A DNA stretch of 64,000 nucleotides from Tropicimonas sediminicola. GTDB taxonomy: Bacteria; Pseudomonadota; Alphaproteobacteria; Rhodobacterales; Rhodobacteraceae. The notes beneath the pieces are model-generated. The model searched no databases and was not told the origin of the DNA. It saw only the letters and a program-made list of their open reading frames with translations. Shown one piece after another: positions 1 to 6,610 of this stretch (positions are counted from its first letter, which is position 1; every line of letters begins with the position of its first letter). The DNA is taken from contig NZ_FZOY01000002.1 in the NCBI RefSeq assembly GCF_900188335.1, forward strand, positions 620,001 to 684,000, given 5' to 3'. The translations under genes were made by a program, and so were the position numbers.

Positions 1-283
1 CGATCCGGGCCGCCGGGCCGATCCCGGCGCAGCTCACGGCAATGCGGGGCGCCGTGCCGAACTGCTCGGCCACGGCACCGATGGCGACGTCAACCGCGGC
101 CTCGTCCGAAACATCGGCCTGCACGGCGAACCCGTCGATCTCGGCGGCAACTGCCTTTGCCCGCTCGAGATCGAAGTCCAGAACACCGACATGCGCGCCC
201 TTCTCGGCAAGATGCCGTGCCGTCGCGGCACCAAGGCCGCTCGCTCCACCGCTTACGACGGCCACCTGTCCCTCAATCTGCAT
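1..283 (-). CDS. SDR family NAD(P)-dependent oxidoreductase, N-terminal part (runs off the window)
   Basis: This is the first 94 codons of a short-chain dehydrogenase/reductase. The start ATG is at 283 and the frame stays open to the window edge. The Rossmann nucleotide-binding motif appears near residues 10-17 as SGGASGLG (the usual first Thr is Ser), an acidic patch LDFD follows the second beta strand and suggests NAD preference, and the later SCAGIG corresponds to the NNAG motif. The form resembles the type II 3-hydroxyacyl-CoA dehydrogenase/HSD10 branch, but the catalytic Ser-Tyr-Lys lies outside the window, so the substrate cannot be assigned. It is co-directional with the hydrolase and TRAP genes upstream of it and could belong to the same catabolic cluster. 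Confidence 0.85.
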   Translation of the reverse strand, partial: MQIEGQVAVVSGGASGLGAATARHLAEKGAHVGVLDFDLERAKAVAAEIDGFAVQADVSDEAAVDVAIGAVAEQFGTAPRIAVSCAGIGPAARI

Positions 284-357
284 CTGTCAAATCCTTCTCG
301 AAAGTCATCATGATTGCTCCTGTTCTTTCGTGCCCACCGGGCGGCTGACAGACCCGT

Positions 358-1233
358 TCAGCTCGCTCCATCGGCTCGAAAACGGCCGATGATGAAATCG
401 AGCGACGGCTGCACCGCGGCATTGAAGGGATCTCCGCCATGTCCGCCGCCTTCGACGATGATCAACTCCGCATCGCTCCCGCGTCCGCTCAGGACGTCCA
501 GCACGCGCTTGCTCTGCAGCGGCGAAACGCGCGGATCCGCGTCGCCATGGACCAGAAGGATCGGCGGCAGCGCGGCCTCCGGGGGAAGCTTGGCGGCCTG
601 GATGTCCGGGCTCACCGCATCCGCCGCGGGCTTGTCCTGTTGCGCGTCCACACCGATCAGGTTGGTTTCCGGCGACGGAAGCCGCTCCTTTTCATTGCCG
701 CCCGGCACGTCGTCGGCGAGGCGGTCATGCCAGAGCATGTAGAGATTGGAGGGCGCGCACCAGGACACCACTGCATCGATGCCGAGGCTGTCGTCTTCCG
801 CCGCCAGCACGGCGCTCCAGAGCGCGAGATGGGCGCCCGAGGACTGCCCCCAGACCGCGAAGCGTGACATGTCGTATCCATAGGTTCCCGCATTCTCCTG
901 CAGGAACCGGATCGCAGCGACCACGTCATCCTTCTGCGCCGGCCAGGTTGCCTGTTGCGACCACGTGTGGTTGATCGTGGCGACCGCGATCCCGGCCTCG
1001 TTCATCCGCTTGCGACGGTCATATTCCTCGACCTGCGCCTTGTCGCCACGGAACCAGGCCCCGCCATGGATGTACATGACGAGGGGCGGGTGCTCGACAC
1101 CCTGCGGCAGGAAAAGGTCGAGGACGTTGCGCTCCCCCGGGCCATAGGAGAGATCCTGATGCACGTCCTGGGCAAGTAGCCCGGACGCGCTGCAGACCGT
1201 GGCAGCAAGCGCCAGCGCCAGTTTGCGTTTCAT
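358..1233 (-). CDS. secreted alpha/beta hydrolase (esterase/lipase-like)
   Basis: The 291-residue product starts at the ATG at 1233, preceded by AGGAGA. An in-frame extension to 1341 is possible but would bury the signal peptide. The N-terminus (MKRKLALALAATVCSASG) is a Sec signal peptide, so the enzyme acts in the periplasm or outside the cell. The hydrolase fold is shown by the HGGAW oxyanion motif, the nucleophile elbow GQSSG, the acidic residue in HGDADPRVS and the catalytic His in GGGHGG near the C-terminus. It resembles the HSL/BD-FAE carboxylesterases. It follows dctM after about 165 bp, so its product may feed the TRAP importer. The substrate is unknown. Confidence 0.88.
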   Translation of the reverse strand: MKRKLALALAATVCSASGLLAQDVHQDLSYGPGERNVLDLFLPQGVEHPPLVMYIHGGAWFRGDKAQVEEYDRRKRMNEAGIAVATINHTWSQQATWPAQKDDVVAAIRFLQENAGTYGYDMSRFAVWGQSSGAHLALWSAVLAAEDDSLGIDAVVSWCAPSNLYMLWHDRLADDVPGGNEKERLPSPETNLIGVDAQQDKPAADAVSPDIQAAKLPPEAALPPILLVHGDADPRVSPLQSKRVLDVLSGRGSDAELIIVEGGGHGGDPFNAAVQPSLDFIIGRFRADGAS

Positions 1234-1398
1234 CGAGGTCTCCTCTTTCGCAGGGGTGTGTGGCCTGACACCTGACGGCGTGATCCCGCCGCTGCGCTCC
1301 TGATCGGGCGATCGCACCGGGTCGTTATTAAGCATCATCATTATGCTCCATATCTATCTGCCGGCGACCCGGTCGGTTGGTGAGGGCGCTGCCCGGAT

Positions 1399-2709
1399 CT
1401 AGCCGGGCAGCAGGAAGAGGGTGATTGCAGGGAAGAGGACCAGGATGATCACCCGGACGATGTCCGAGGTCACGAACCACAGAACGGCCTTGTAGGTGTC
1501 CGTCATGGCGGTCTGCCGGTCCATCGCGTTGATGATGAAGAGGTTCATCCCCACCGGTGGCGTGATCAGTCCGACCTCGACGACGATCAGCACGAGGATG
1601 CCAAACCAGATCGCCACGTGCTCCGGGCTCATGCCGAATTCGAGCGAGCTGATCACCGGGAAGAAGATCGGGATGGTCAGCAGGATCATCGAAAGGCTAT
1701 CCATCAGGCAGCCGAAGATCAGGTAGAACACGAGGATCAGCGTCAGCACCGTCCAGGGGCTGAACCCCTGCCCCACGACCCAGCCCGAAAGCTCCTGGGG
1801 GACTTGTGACAGGGCGAGGAAGGAATTGTAGAGGCCCGCGCCGAGCACGATGAAGAAGATCATCGCCGTGCTGAGCGCCGTCTGCAGGATGGAGTCGACA
1901 AAGATCTTCCAGGTCAGGCTGCCGGACAGCAGCGCGATCAGCCCGGTACCCGCCGCCCCCACGGCTGCGCCTTCGGTCGGGGTGAACCAGCCCAGGTAGA
2001 TGCCGCCGACGACGAGGCCGAAGACCAGCAGCACCGGCCAGACGTCGATCAGCGCCTTGAACCGTTCGGCATAGGGGATTGGCTCACGGGTGCCCGCCGC
2101 CTTGGGGTTCACGCGGACATAGATCGAGATGGTGATGATATAGCCGATCGCCGCGAGGATGCCGGGGATGAAGGCGGCGAGGAACAGCTTGGCGATGTTC
2201 TGCTCGGTCAGGATGGCGTAGATCACCAGGATCACCGAGGGCGGGATCAGGATGCCGAGCGTGCCGCCGGCGGCCAGCGTCGCGGTGGAGAAGCCCCCCG
2301 AGTAGCCGTAGCGGCGCAGTTCCGGCAGCGCGACCTTGCTCATCGTGGCGGCGGTCGCCAGCGAGGAGCCGCAGATCGCTCCGAAGCCAGCACAAGCCCC
2401 CACGGCCGCCATCGCCACCCCGCCCTTGCGGTGCCCGAGCCAGCTCTCGGCCGCCTTGAACAGCGCGGAGGACATGCCCGAGAGGGTTGCGAATTGCCCC
2501 ATCAGAAGGAACATCGGGATGATCGACAGCGAATAGCTTGAGAAGGTCGAGTAGGTCTCGGTCTTGAGCTTCGACATGAACATGTTCGAGCCGCCCATGG
2601 CGAAGTAGAGCCCGCCGATCCCGCAGAGCAGCATCGCCAGCCCGATCGGCGCCCGGAGAAAGATCATCGCCAGCAGGATCGGGAAGGACAGGTATCCCAG
2701 CTCGAGCAT
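1399..2709 (-). CDS. dctM: TRAP transporter large permease (DctM family)
   Basis: The 436-residue protein is strongly hydrophobic, with about a dozen membrane segments. It has the DctM look: an N-terminal LRAPIGLAM stretch, glycine-rich segments such as GFGAICGSSLATAATM, and LIPPSVILVIYAILTEQ. This subunit forms the translocation path of the tripartite ATP-independent periplasmic transporter in the inner membrane and uses the Na+ or H+ gradient. The ATG at 2709 lies two bases after the dctQ stop, so translation is probably coupled. A longer in-frame reading exists, but it starts inside dctQ. The length is normal for the family. The binding protein and small subunit are directly upstream in the same operon. 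Confidence 0.95.
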   Translation of the reverse strand: MLELGYLSFPILLAMIFLRAPIGLAMLLCGIGGLYFAMGGSNMFMSKLKTETYSTFSSYSLSIIPMFLLMGQFATLSGMSSALFKAAESWLGHRKGGVAMAAVGACAGFGAICGSSLATAATMSKVALPELRRYGYSGGFSTATLAAGGTLGILIPPSVILVIYAILTEQNIAKLFLAAFIPGILAAIGYIITISIYVRVNPKAAGTREPIPYAERFKALIDVWPVLLVFGLVVGGIYLGWFTPTEGAAVGAAGTGLIALLSGSLTWKIFVDSILQTALSTAMIFFIVLGAGLYNSFLALSQVPQELSGWVVGQGFSPWTVLTLILVFYLIFGCLMDSLSMILLTIPIFFPVISSLEFGMSPEHVAIWFGILVLIVVEVGLITPPVGMNLFIINAMDRQTAMTDTYKAVLWFVTSDIVRVIILVLFPAITLFLLPG

Positions 2710-2711
2710 GC

Positions 2712-3299
2712 TCAATGGTGCGCTCCTTCGGAATTGGGCAGGTGGCTGCGGCCGGTGACGACATCGAGAACACGCGCGATGGCGCAGTAGATCCCGACGA
2801 TCGAGGCCGCGACGGCGGCGACGAAACTGGCGGCGTAGGCCCACCAGACCGGGAATTGCAGCAGGAAGGTCGTCTCGCCGTTCGACATCTTGCCTTCCAT
2901 CCCGGCGTAGAGGCGCCAGGTGATGAGCAGGATCACGGCCGATAGCACGAACTCCCAGAAGACGATCAGGAACCGGTTGAACCAGCGCGGGAACGCCGTC
3001 GCGAAAATGTCGACCGTCGCATGGCCATGGTGCAGCTGTGCATAGGGGAGAAAGGCGAAGATCGCGAAGGCGATCCCTGCCTCGACCAGCTCGAAATCCC
3101 CCGTGATCGGAGCGACGCCCGTGGAGAGCAGCGCCCCACCGGCGCCCTCGGAGAGCGACGTCAGGAAGGCCGAGTGACCGAGCGTGTTCAGGCCGCGGCC
3201 CAGAACGCTCGCACAGGTCAGGACGACCAGAAAGGTCAGGACGAGACCGCCAAGCACCGCCATGACGCGGGCAAGGCGCTCCATGAGCGACAGCATCAT
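2712..3299 (-). CDS. dctQ: TRAP transporter small permease (DctQ family)
   Basis: The 195-residue protein has four hydrophobic segments, as expected for DctQ. The second half carries the family-typical FWEFVLSAVILLITWRLY and the QFPVWWAYAASF stretch. It partners with DctM in the inner membrane. Two adjacent ATG codons (3299 and 3296) or the internal Met in MERLARV could start translation, and none has a strong Shine-Dalgarno. There is a longer than usual loop between TM1 and TM2 (about residues 36-66). It sits between dctP and dctM with short spacers, so the three form one operon. Confidence 0.92.
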   Translation of the reverse strand: MMLSLMERLARVMAVLGGLVLTFLVVLTCASVLGRGLNTLGHSAFLTSLSEGAGGALLSTGVAPITGDFELVEAGIAFAIFAFLPYAQLHHGHATVDIFATAFPRWFNRFLIVFWEFVLSAVILLITWRLYAGMEGKMSNGETTFLLQFPVWWAYAASFVAAVAASIVGIYCAIARVLDVVTGRSHLPNSEGAHH

Positions 3300-3360
3300 T
3301 GGAACGGACTCACATTGAGTTGCGACGCCCCCGGGCAGGCTCGTCCGGGGGCGATCAGGA

Positions 3361-4410
3361 TCAGTTCGAGTTTGCTTCGATCAGCTCCAGCGCCCGCGCA
3401 CGCAGGCCGGTGCCGTCGAGACCGTTCTGGTCCATCTCGGCGACCCAGGCATCGATGGTCGGCGCGGCAGCGGCCTTCCACCCGGCAATCTGATCGTCGG
3501 ACAGCTCGATGATATTGTTGCCCATCTCGGCGGCCATGGCAGCCGGCGCGGCATCGTCCGCCGCCATCTGCTTGCCGGCCATGGCCGAGAAATCCATGCC
3601 GGAATTGGCGTCGATCACCGCCTTGAGATCGTCCGGCAGGGACTCGTAGCGATCCTTGTTCATCGCCAGAACGAACGTGGCGGTGTAGAGCACGTCGTTG
3701 CCGAAGGTGGTGTGGTTCTTGACCAGTTCGGAGGTCTTGAGCGCGCCGGTCACCTCCCACGGGATCACGGTCGCGTCGATGACGCCCTTGGAGAGCGCCT
3801 CCGGAACCGCCGGGATCGGCATACCGACAGCGGTGGCGCCCATCGAGCTGAACATCTGGTTGGTGACACGCGTGGGCGCGCGCAGCTTGACGCCGTTGAG
3901 GTCCTCGACCGTTTCGATCGGGTCCTTGGAATGGATCACGCCGGGGCCATGCATCCAGAGGCCGAGGACCTTCACGTCCTTGAAGTCCTGATCGAGCATG
4001 GTCTCTTCGCCAAGCTGCCAATAGGCCTTGGAGCCGGCTTCGGTGTCCGTCATCGAGAACGGCAGTTCGAACACCTCGGTGCGGGGAAAGCGGCCCGGCG
4101 TATAGCCCGGCAACGTCCAGACGATATCCGCGACACCATCGACCACCTGGTCGTAAAGCTCCGGAGGCTTGCCGCCGAGCTGCATCGCCGGGAAGTGCTG
4201 GATCTCGATCCGCCCGTCCGACTCCGCCGCGATCTTGTCCATCCACGGCTGAAGGATGTTCCGCGGAACGGCGGCCTGCGCCGGCAGGAACTGGTGCAGG
4301 CGCAGGGTGACGTCCGCCGCCAAGGCCTCGGTTGCCATGCTCGCAAGCCCCACGGCCGTCAGGGCGCTCGCCCCCATGAATTGCAGAATACTCCTGCGCG
4401 TGTTGATCAT
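3361..4410 (-). CDS. dctP: TRAP transporter substrate-binding protein (DctP family)
   Basis: The 349-residue periplasmic binding protein has an N-terminal signal with a twin-arginine-like NTRRSILQF, then a hydrophobic stretch ending AEALAA. The mature part begins VTLRLHQFLPAQAAVP, typical of DctP, and contains RAPTRVTNQMFSSMGA, in which the conserved Arg of this family usually pairs with the substrate carboxylate. GGAGGA precedes the start. It is the first gene of dctPQM and probably captures an organic acid, but the ligand cannot be read from sequence. A promoter and an inverted repeat lie upstream at 4486-4531. Confidence 0.95.
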   Translation of the reverse strand: MINTRRSILQFMGASALTAVGLASMATEALAADVTLRLHQFLPAQAAVPRNILQPWMDKIAAESDGRIEIQHFPAMQLGGKPPELYDQVVDGVADIVWTLPGYTPGRFPRTEVFELPFSMTDTEAGSKAYWQLGEETMLDQDFKDVKVLGLWMHGPGVIHSKDPIETVEDLNGVKLRAPTRVTNQMFSSMGATAVGMPIPAVPEALSKGVIDATVIPWEVTGALKTSELVKNHTTFGNDVLYTATFVLAMNKDRYESLPDDLKAVIDANSGMDFSAMAGKQMAADDAAPAAMAAEMGNNIIELSDDQIAGWKAAAAPTIDAWVAEMDQNGLDGTGLRARALELIEANSN

Positions 4411-4485
4411 CGTGTCCTCCCTGGTCGATCAACCTGTCGTTCAATCTGTCGAACCTGCCGGCAAACGGCGCATCCGCAAATTGAT

Positions 4486-4498
4486 TATGACTTATAAC
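4486..4498. promoter_or_regulatory. candidate operator for dctPQM (TTAT-GACTT-ATAA inverted repeat)
   Basis: The sequence TTATGACTTATAA is an inverted repeat with 4-bp arms and a 5-bp spacer in an AT-rich island. It falls at the expected transcription start just downstream of the -10 element proposed for dctP, a position suited to a repressor. TRAP operons are often governed by GntR- or IclR-type repressors, but no such regulator is encoded nearby, so the protein is unknown. Confidence 0.35.
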
Positions 4499-4502
4499 TT
4501 TC

Positions 4503-4531
4503 GTTACACGATCCAGCACCAAAAGGGTCAA
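4503..4531 (-). promoter_or_regulatory. candidate sigma-70-type promoter of dctPQM
   Basis: Read on the minus strand there is TTGACC (-35, 4531-4526), a 17-bp spacer and TGTAAC (-10, 4508-4503), about 95 bases before the dctP start codon. The -35 matches the consensus at five of six positions. The surrounding AT content supports a promoter. There is no experimental evidence. Confidence 0.45.
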
Positions 4532-4792
4532 GTCAATTGAGCGTTCATCGCTTTTAGTTGCACAATCAGGCAAGAAAGCTCATGTCATCCTGGGAACGAG
4601 CCGGACGAGCCACCTCCCCCGACCGGCCCTTGTCGCGAGAGGATCTCCGGCGCTAGGGTGGACCGATCTGACTTCCAGACGCCGCGTGAAACCGAGGCAG
4701 CGCGTCCTTGCCCCAGCGTGGTTCTGTCGTACTGCCTGGCCTCCAAGGCAGCAGAAACGACTGCATGGGAAAGTTTTAGAGAATTTGCAGGT

Positions 4793-4811
4793 GCGTTGCA
4801 GTCGGCAACGC
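4793..4811 (-). terminator. hairpin just downstream of tRNA-Thr
   Basis: A perfect 7-bp stem GCGTTGC/GCAACGC with a 5-base loop begins four bases after the encoded CCA end. The following minus-strand sequence is only moderately T-rich, so it could be a weak intrinsic terminator or a 3'-processing signal. Confidence 0.45.
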
Positions 4812-4815
4812 GGAA

Positions 4816-4891
4816 TGGTGCCCCCAGAGAGACTCGAACTCCCGACCCTCTGATTACAAATCAGATGCTCTACCAGCTGAGCTATAGGGGC
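4816..4891 (-). tRNA. tRNA-Thr (anticodon TGT)
   Basis: The 76-base minus-strand sequence folds as a tRNA. The acceptor stem GCCCCTA pairs with TGGGGGC, with one G-T pair. The D arm contains AGCTCAGCTGGTAGAGC. The anticodon stem-loop CTGATTTGTAATCAG gives anticodon TGT, decoding ACA and related Thr codons. The T arm reads GGGAGTTCGAGTCTCTC. Discriminator A is followed by a genomically encoded CCA. It stands alone, not in a tRNA cluster. Confidence 0.97.
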
Positions 4892-5069
4892 ACTCCGCGT
4901 TCAGATACGCCGACAGCGGCCTCGAGCGCAAGGGGCTGGGTACGAGGCGTGCTGTGGCGGTGGCGGGCGGAGGTTTACCTCGCCTGCGAAGCGCTTATAG
5001 TCACGCCGAAATCTGCCCCTGCCGATGGGGCCATGCGCCGGCGGATGACCGGCATGACCAGGGGGCGTG

Positions 5070-5948
5070 ATGAAGCTCGTCTATCACATCGGACTTCACA
5101 GCACCGATGAGGATCGCGCGTTGCGATGCCTGCTCCAGAATGCCGAGAAACTGGCCGAGGTCGGAACCATCGCCCCTGCGCCGGGCCAGTTCCGGCCGGT
5201 GCTGCGGCAGGCGATGATCCACTTGCGCGGCGCTCCGGCGAGCCGGCACATCCAGGAACAGGTGCTCGACGAGGTGATCGACCACGACACCACCGAACGG
5301 CTCCTGTTCTCCAACGATAGCTTTCTCTGTGTCCCCAAACGCGCGATCACCGGCGGGGCGCTCTACCCCCTCGCGGAGGAACGCGCTCCCTGGATCCGCA
5401 ACCTCTTTCCAGACGACCCCGCGGAATTCGCCTTCGGTATCCGCAACCCGGCAACGCTGATCCCCGCCCTGCAGGCCCGTTTCGCGGAGGAAGAGGATTT
5501 CGCGGCCTATCTCGCGCGCATCCAGCCCGAGGACCTCTCCTGGGCCGACATGGTCGCGCGCTTCCAGCGGGCGGTGCCCGACTGCCCGCTGACGATCTGG
5601 TGCAACGAGGATACACCGCTGATCTGGTACGATATTCTGGAGGCGCTTACCAGCTGTCCGAATGCGCTAGAGCTCGAAGGCGTGCACGAGTTCCACCGGA
5701 CGATCATGTCCGAGGAAGGCGTCGAACGGATGGAACGCTATTTCGAGAGCCACCCGTCGGAGAACGGTGAGCAGCGCCGGCGCGTGATCGCAACCTTCCT
5801 TGAGGAGTTCGCCACCCCTGAGGCTGTCGAAGAGGAATACGATCTGCCCGGATGGACCGCCGACCGGATTGCCCGCCTCAGCGAGCGATACGAGGCTGAC
5901 GTCGCCGAGGTCGCCGCGATGGAGGGCGTGCGCTTCCTGCGCGCATGA
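5070..5948 (+). CDS. hypothetical protein, possibly a degenerate sulfotransferase-like fold
   Basis: The 292-residue soluble protein has no firmly recognised function. A GTG at 5067 or the ATG at 5070 could start it, and GGGGGC lies just upstream. The opening KLVYHIGLHSTDEDRAL, followed by an LLQNAEKLAEVG stretch, is laid out like bacterial PAPS-dependent sulfotransferases (HIGxHKTGTT...LxxNxxxLxxxG), but the phosphate-binding K-T-G-T residues are replaced. Residues near 90 (LLFSNDSFL) sit where such enzymes have a short Ser-rich strand. The C-terminal 80 residues are acidic and helical. It stands alone between tRNA-Thr and the convergent gapR gene. This is an inference from motif layout only, and it may simply be a lineage-specific protein. 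Confidence 0.7.
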   Translation: MKLVYHIGLHSTDEDRALRCLLQNAEKLAEVGTIAPAPGQFRPVLRQAMIHLRGAPASRHIQEQVLDEVIDHDTTERLLFSNDSFLCVPKRAITGGALYPLAEERAPWIRNLFPDDPAEFAFGIRNPATLIPALQARFAEEEDFAAYLARIQPEDLSWADMVARFQRAVPDCPLTIWCNEDTPLIWYDILEALTSCPNALELEGVHEFHRTIMSEEGVERMERYFESHPSENGEQRRRVIATFLEEFATPEAVEEEYDLPGWTADRIARLSERYEADVAEVAAMEGVRFLRA

Positions 5949-5969
5949 TCGCCCTCCGTCAAAGCCGGC

Positions 5970-6251
5970 TCACATGCCGAGCGCGGCCTTGTACATTTCC
6001 AGCACCGCCTCTTCCTCGGCGATGTCATCGGGCTCGCGCTTGCGCAGCGCGATGACCTTGCGAATCACCTTGGTGTCGTAGCCGCGCGCCTTCGCCTCGG
6101 CCATCACCTCTTTCTGCTGCTCGGCGATGTCCTTTTTCTCGGCTTCAAGCCGCTCGAAACGTTCGATGAACTGGCGCAACTCGCCTGCCGCAACCTTGTA
6201 GGTCGCATCCGCCGAGGATCCGCTCTCGATATCGCCTGTCATTTCGCTCAT
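5970..6251 (-). CDS. gapR: GapR family DNA-binding protein (DUF2312)
   Basis: The 93-residue product is nearly all helical and strongly charged. The core (GELRQFIERFERLEAEKKDIAE, then VMAEAKARGYDTKVIRKVIALRK) is the DUF2312 signature. In Caulobacter this family is GapR, a nucleoid-associated protein that encircles overtwisted DNA and stimulates topoisomerases. The basic helix KVIRKVIALRKRE is the expected DNA-contact region. The acidic, Ser-rich first 16 residues are a variable tail. The ATG at 6251 was chosen because an upstream extension lacks family similarity and runs into low-complexity frame. It is monocistronic and converges on the hypothetical gene at 5070-5948. Confidence 0.92.
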   Translation of the reverse strand: MSEMTGDIESGSSADATYKVAAGELRQFIERFERLEAEKKDIAEQQKEVMAEAKARGYDTKVIRKVIALRKREPDDIAEEEAVLEMYKAALGM

Positions 6252-6390
6252 TGCCGCCCCTGCCCTGTTTCTCGGTGTGAAATACGCTTGGGAGCCCTGT
6301 CCTACCGAGCCGCGCAGCCCCCTGCAAGAGCGGTTGCGCCCCGGCCGCGCAGGCTGTAGCGCAGGCGCGAGGCAAGACGGAGGAGGCTCG

Positions 6391-6606
6391 ATGGAGCTGC
6401 TGATCTGGATCGGGGCGGCGATCTCGCTCCTGGGGCTGACTGGCATCGTCGGCTGTGTCGTGGCAGTGACCCGCGCAAAGCGCGCCGGGCTGGACGACGA
6501 GGCGATGCGCGCGCGGCTGCAGAAGGTCGTGGCCTGGAACCTCGGCTCGCTCTTCACCTCGGCCATCGGGCTGGCGATGGTGGCCGTCGGCGTAATCCTG
6601 AGCTAG
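6391..6606 (+). CDS. small two-TM membrane protein
   Basis: The 71-residue protein has an ideal AGGAGG seven bases before its ATG. It has a hydrophobic segment at about residues 3-27, a basic and charged cytoplasmic-looking loop (TRAKRAGLDDEAMRARLQKVVAW), and a second hydrophobic segment at about 50-70. No known domain is recognised. It is divergent from gapR and convergent with the FadB-like gene, whose stop codon lies only four bases beyond its own. Confidence 0.75.
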   Translation: MELLIWIGAAISLLGLTGIVGCVVAVTRAKRAGLDDEAMRARLQKVVAWNLGSLFTSAIGLAMVAVGVILS

Positions 6607-6610
6607 CGGC

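Larger units (their letters stand above)
4411..4815. other. 405-bp non-coding stretch between dctP and tRNA-Thr
   Basis: There is no convincing gene here. The half nearest dctP is clearly more AT-rich than its surroundings and holds the candidate dctP promoter and operator. The half nearest the tRNA holds only the hairpin at 4793-4811. An open frame on the plus strand from about 4658 crosses the tRNA gene and is not credible. Confidence 0.6.

Noticed and set aside
4658-5110. A 150-codon plus-strand frame running through the tRNA-Thr gene
   Set aside because: It crosses an unmistakable tRNA and lacks a ribosome site and any similarity.
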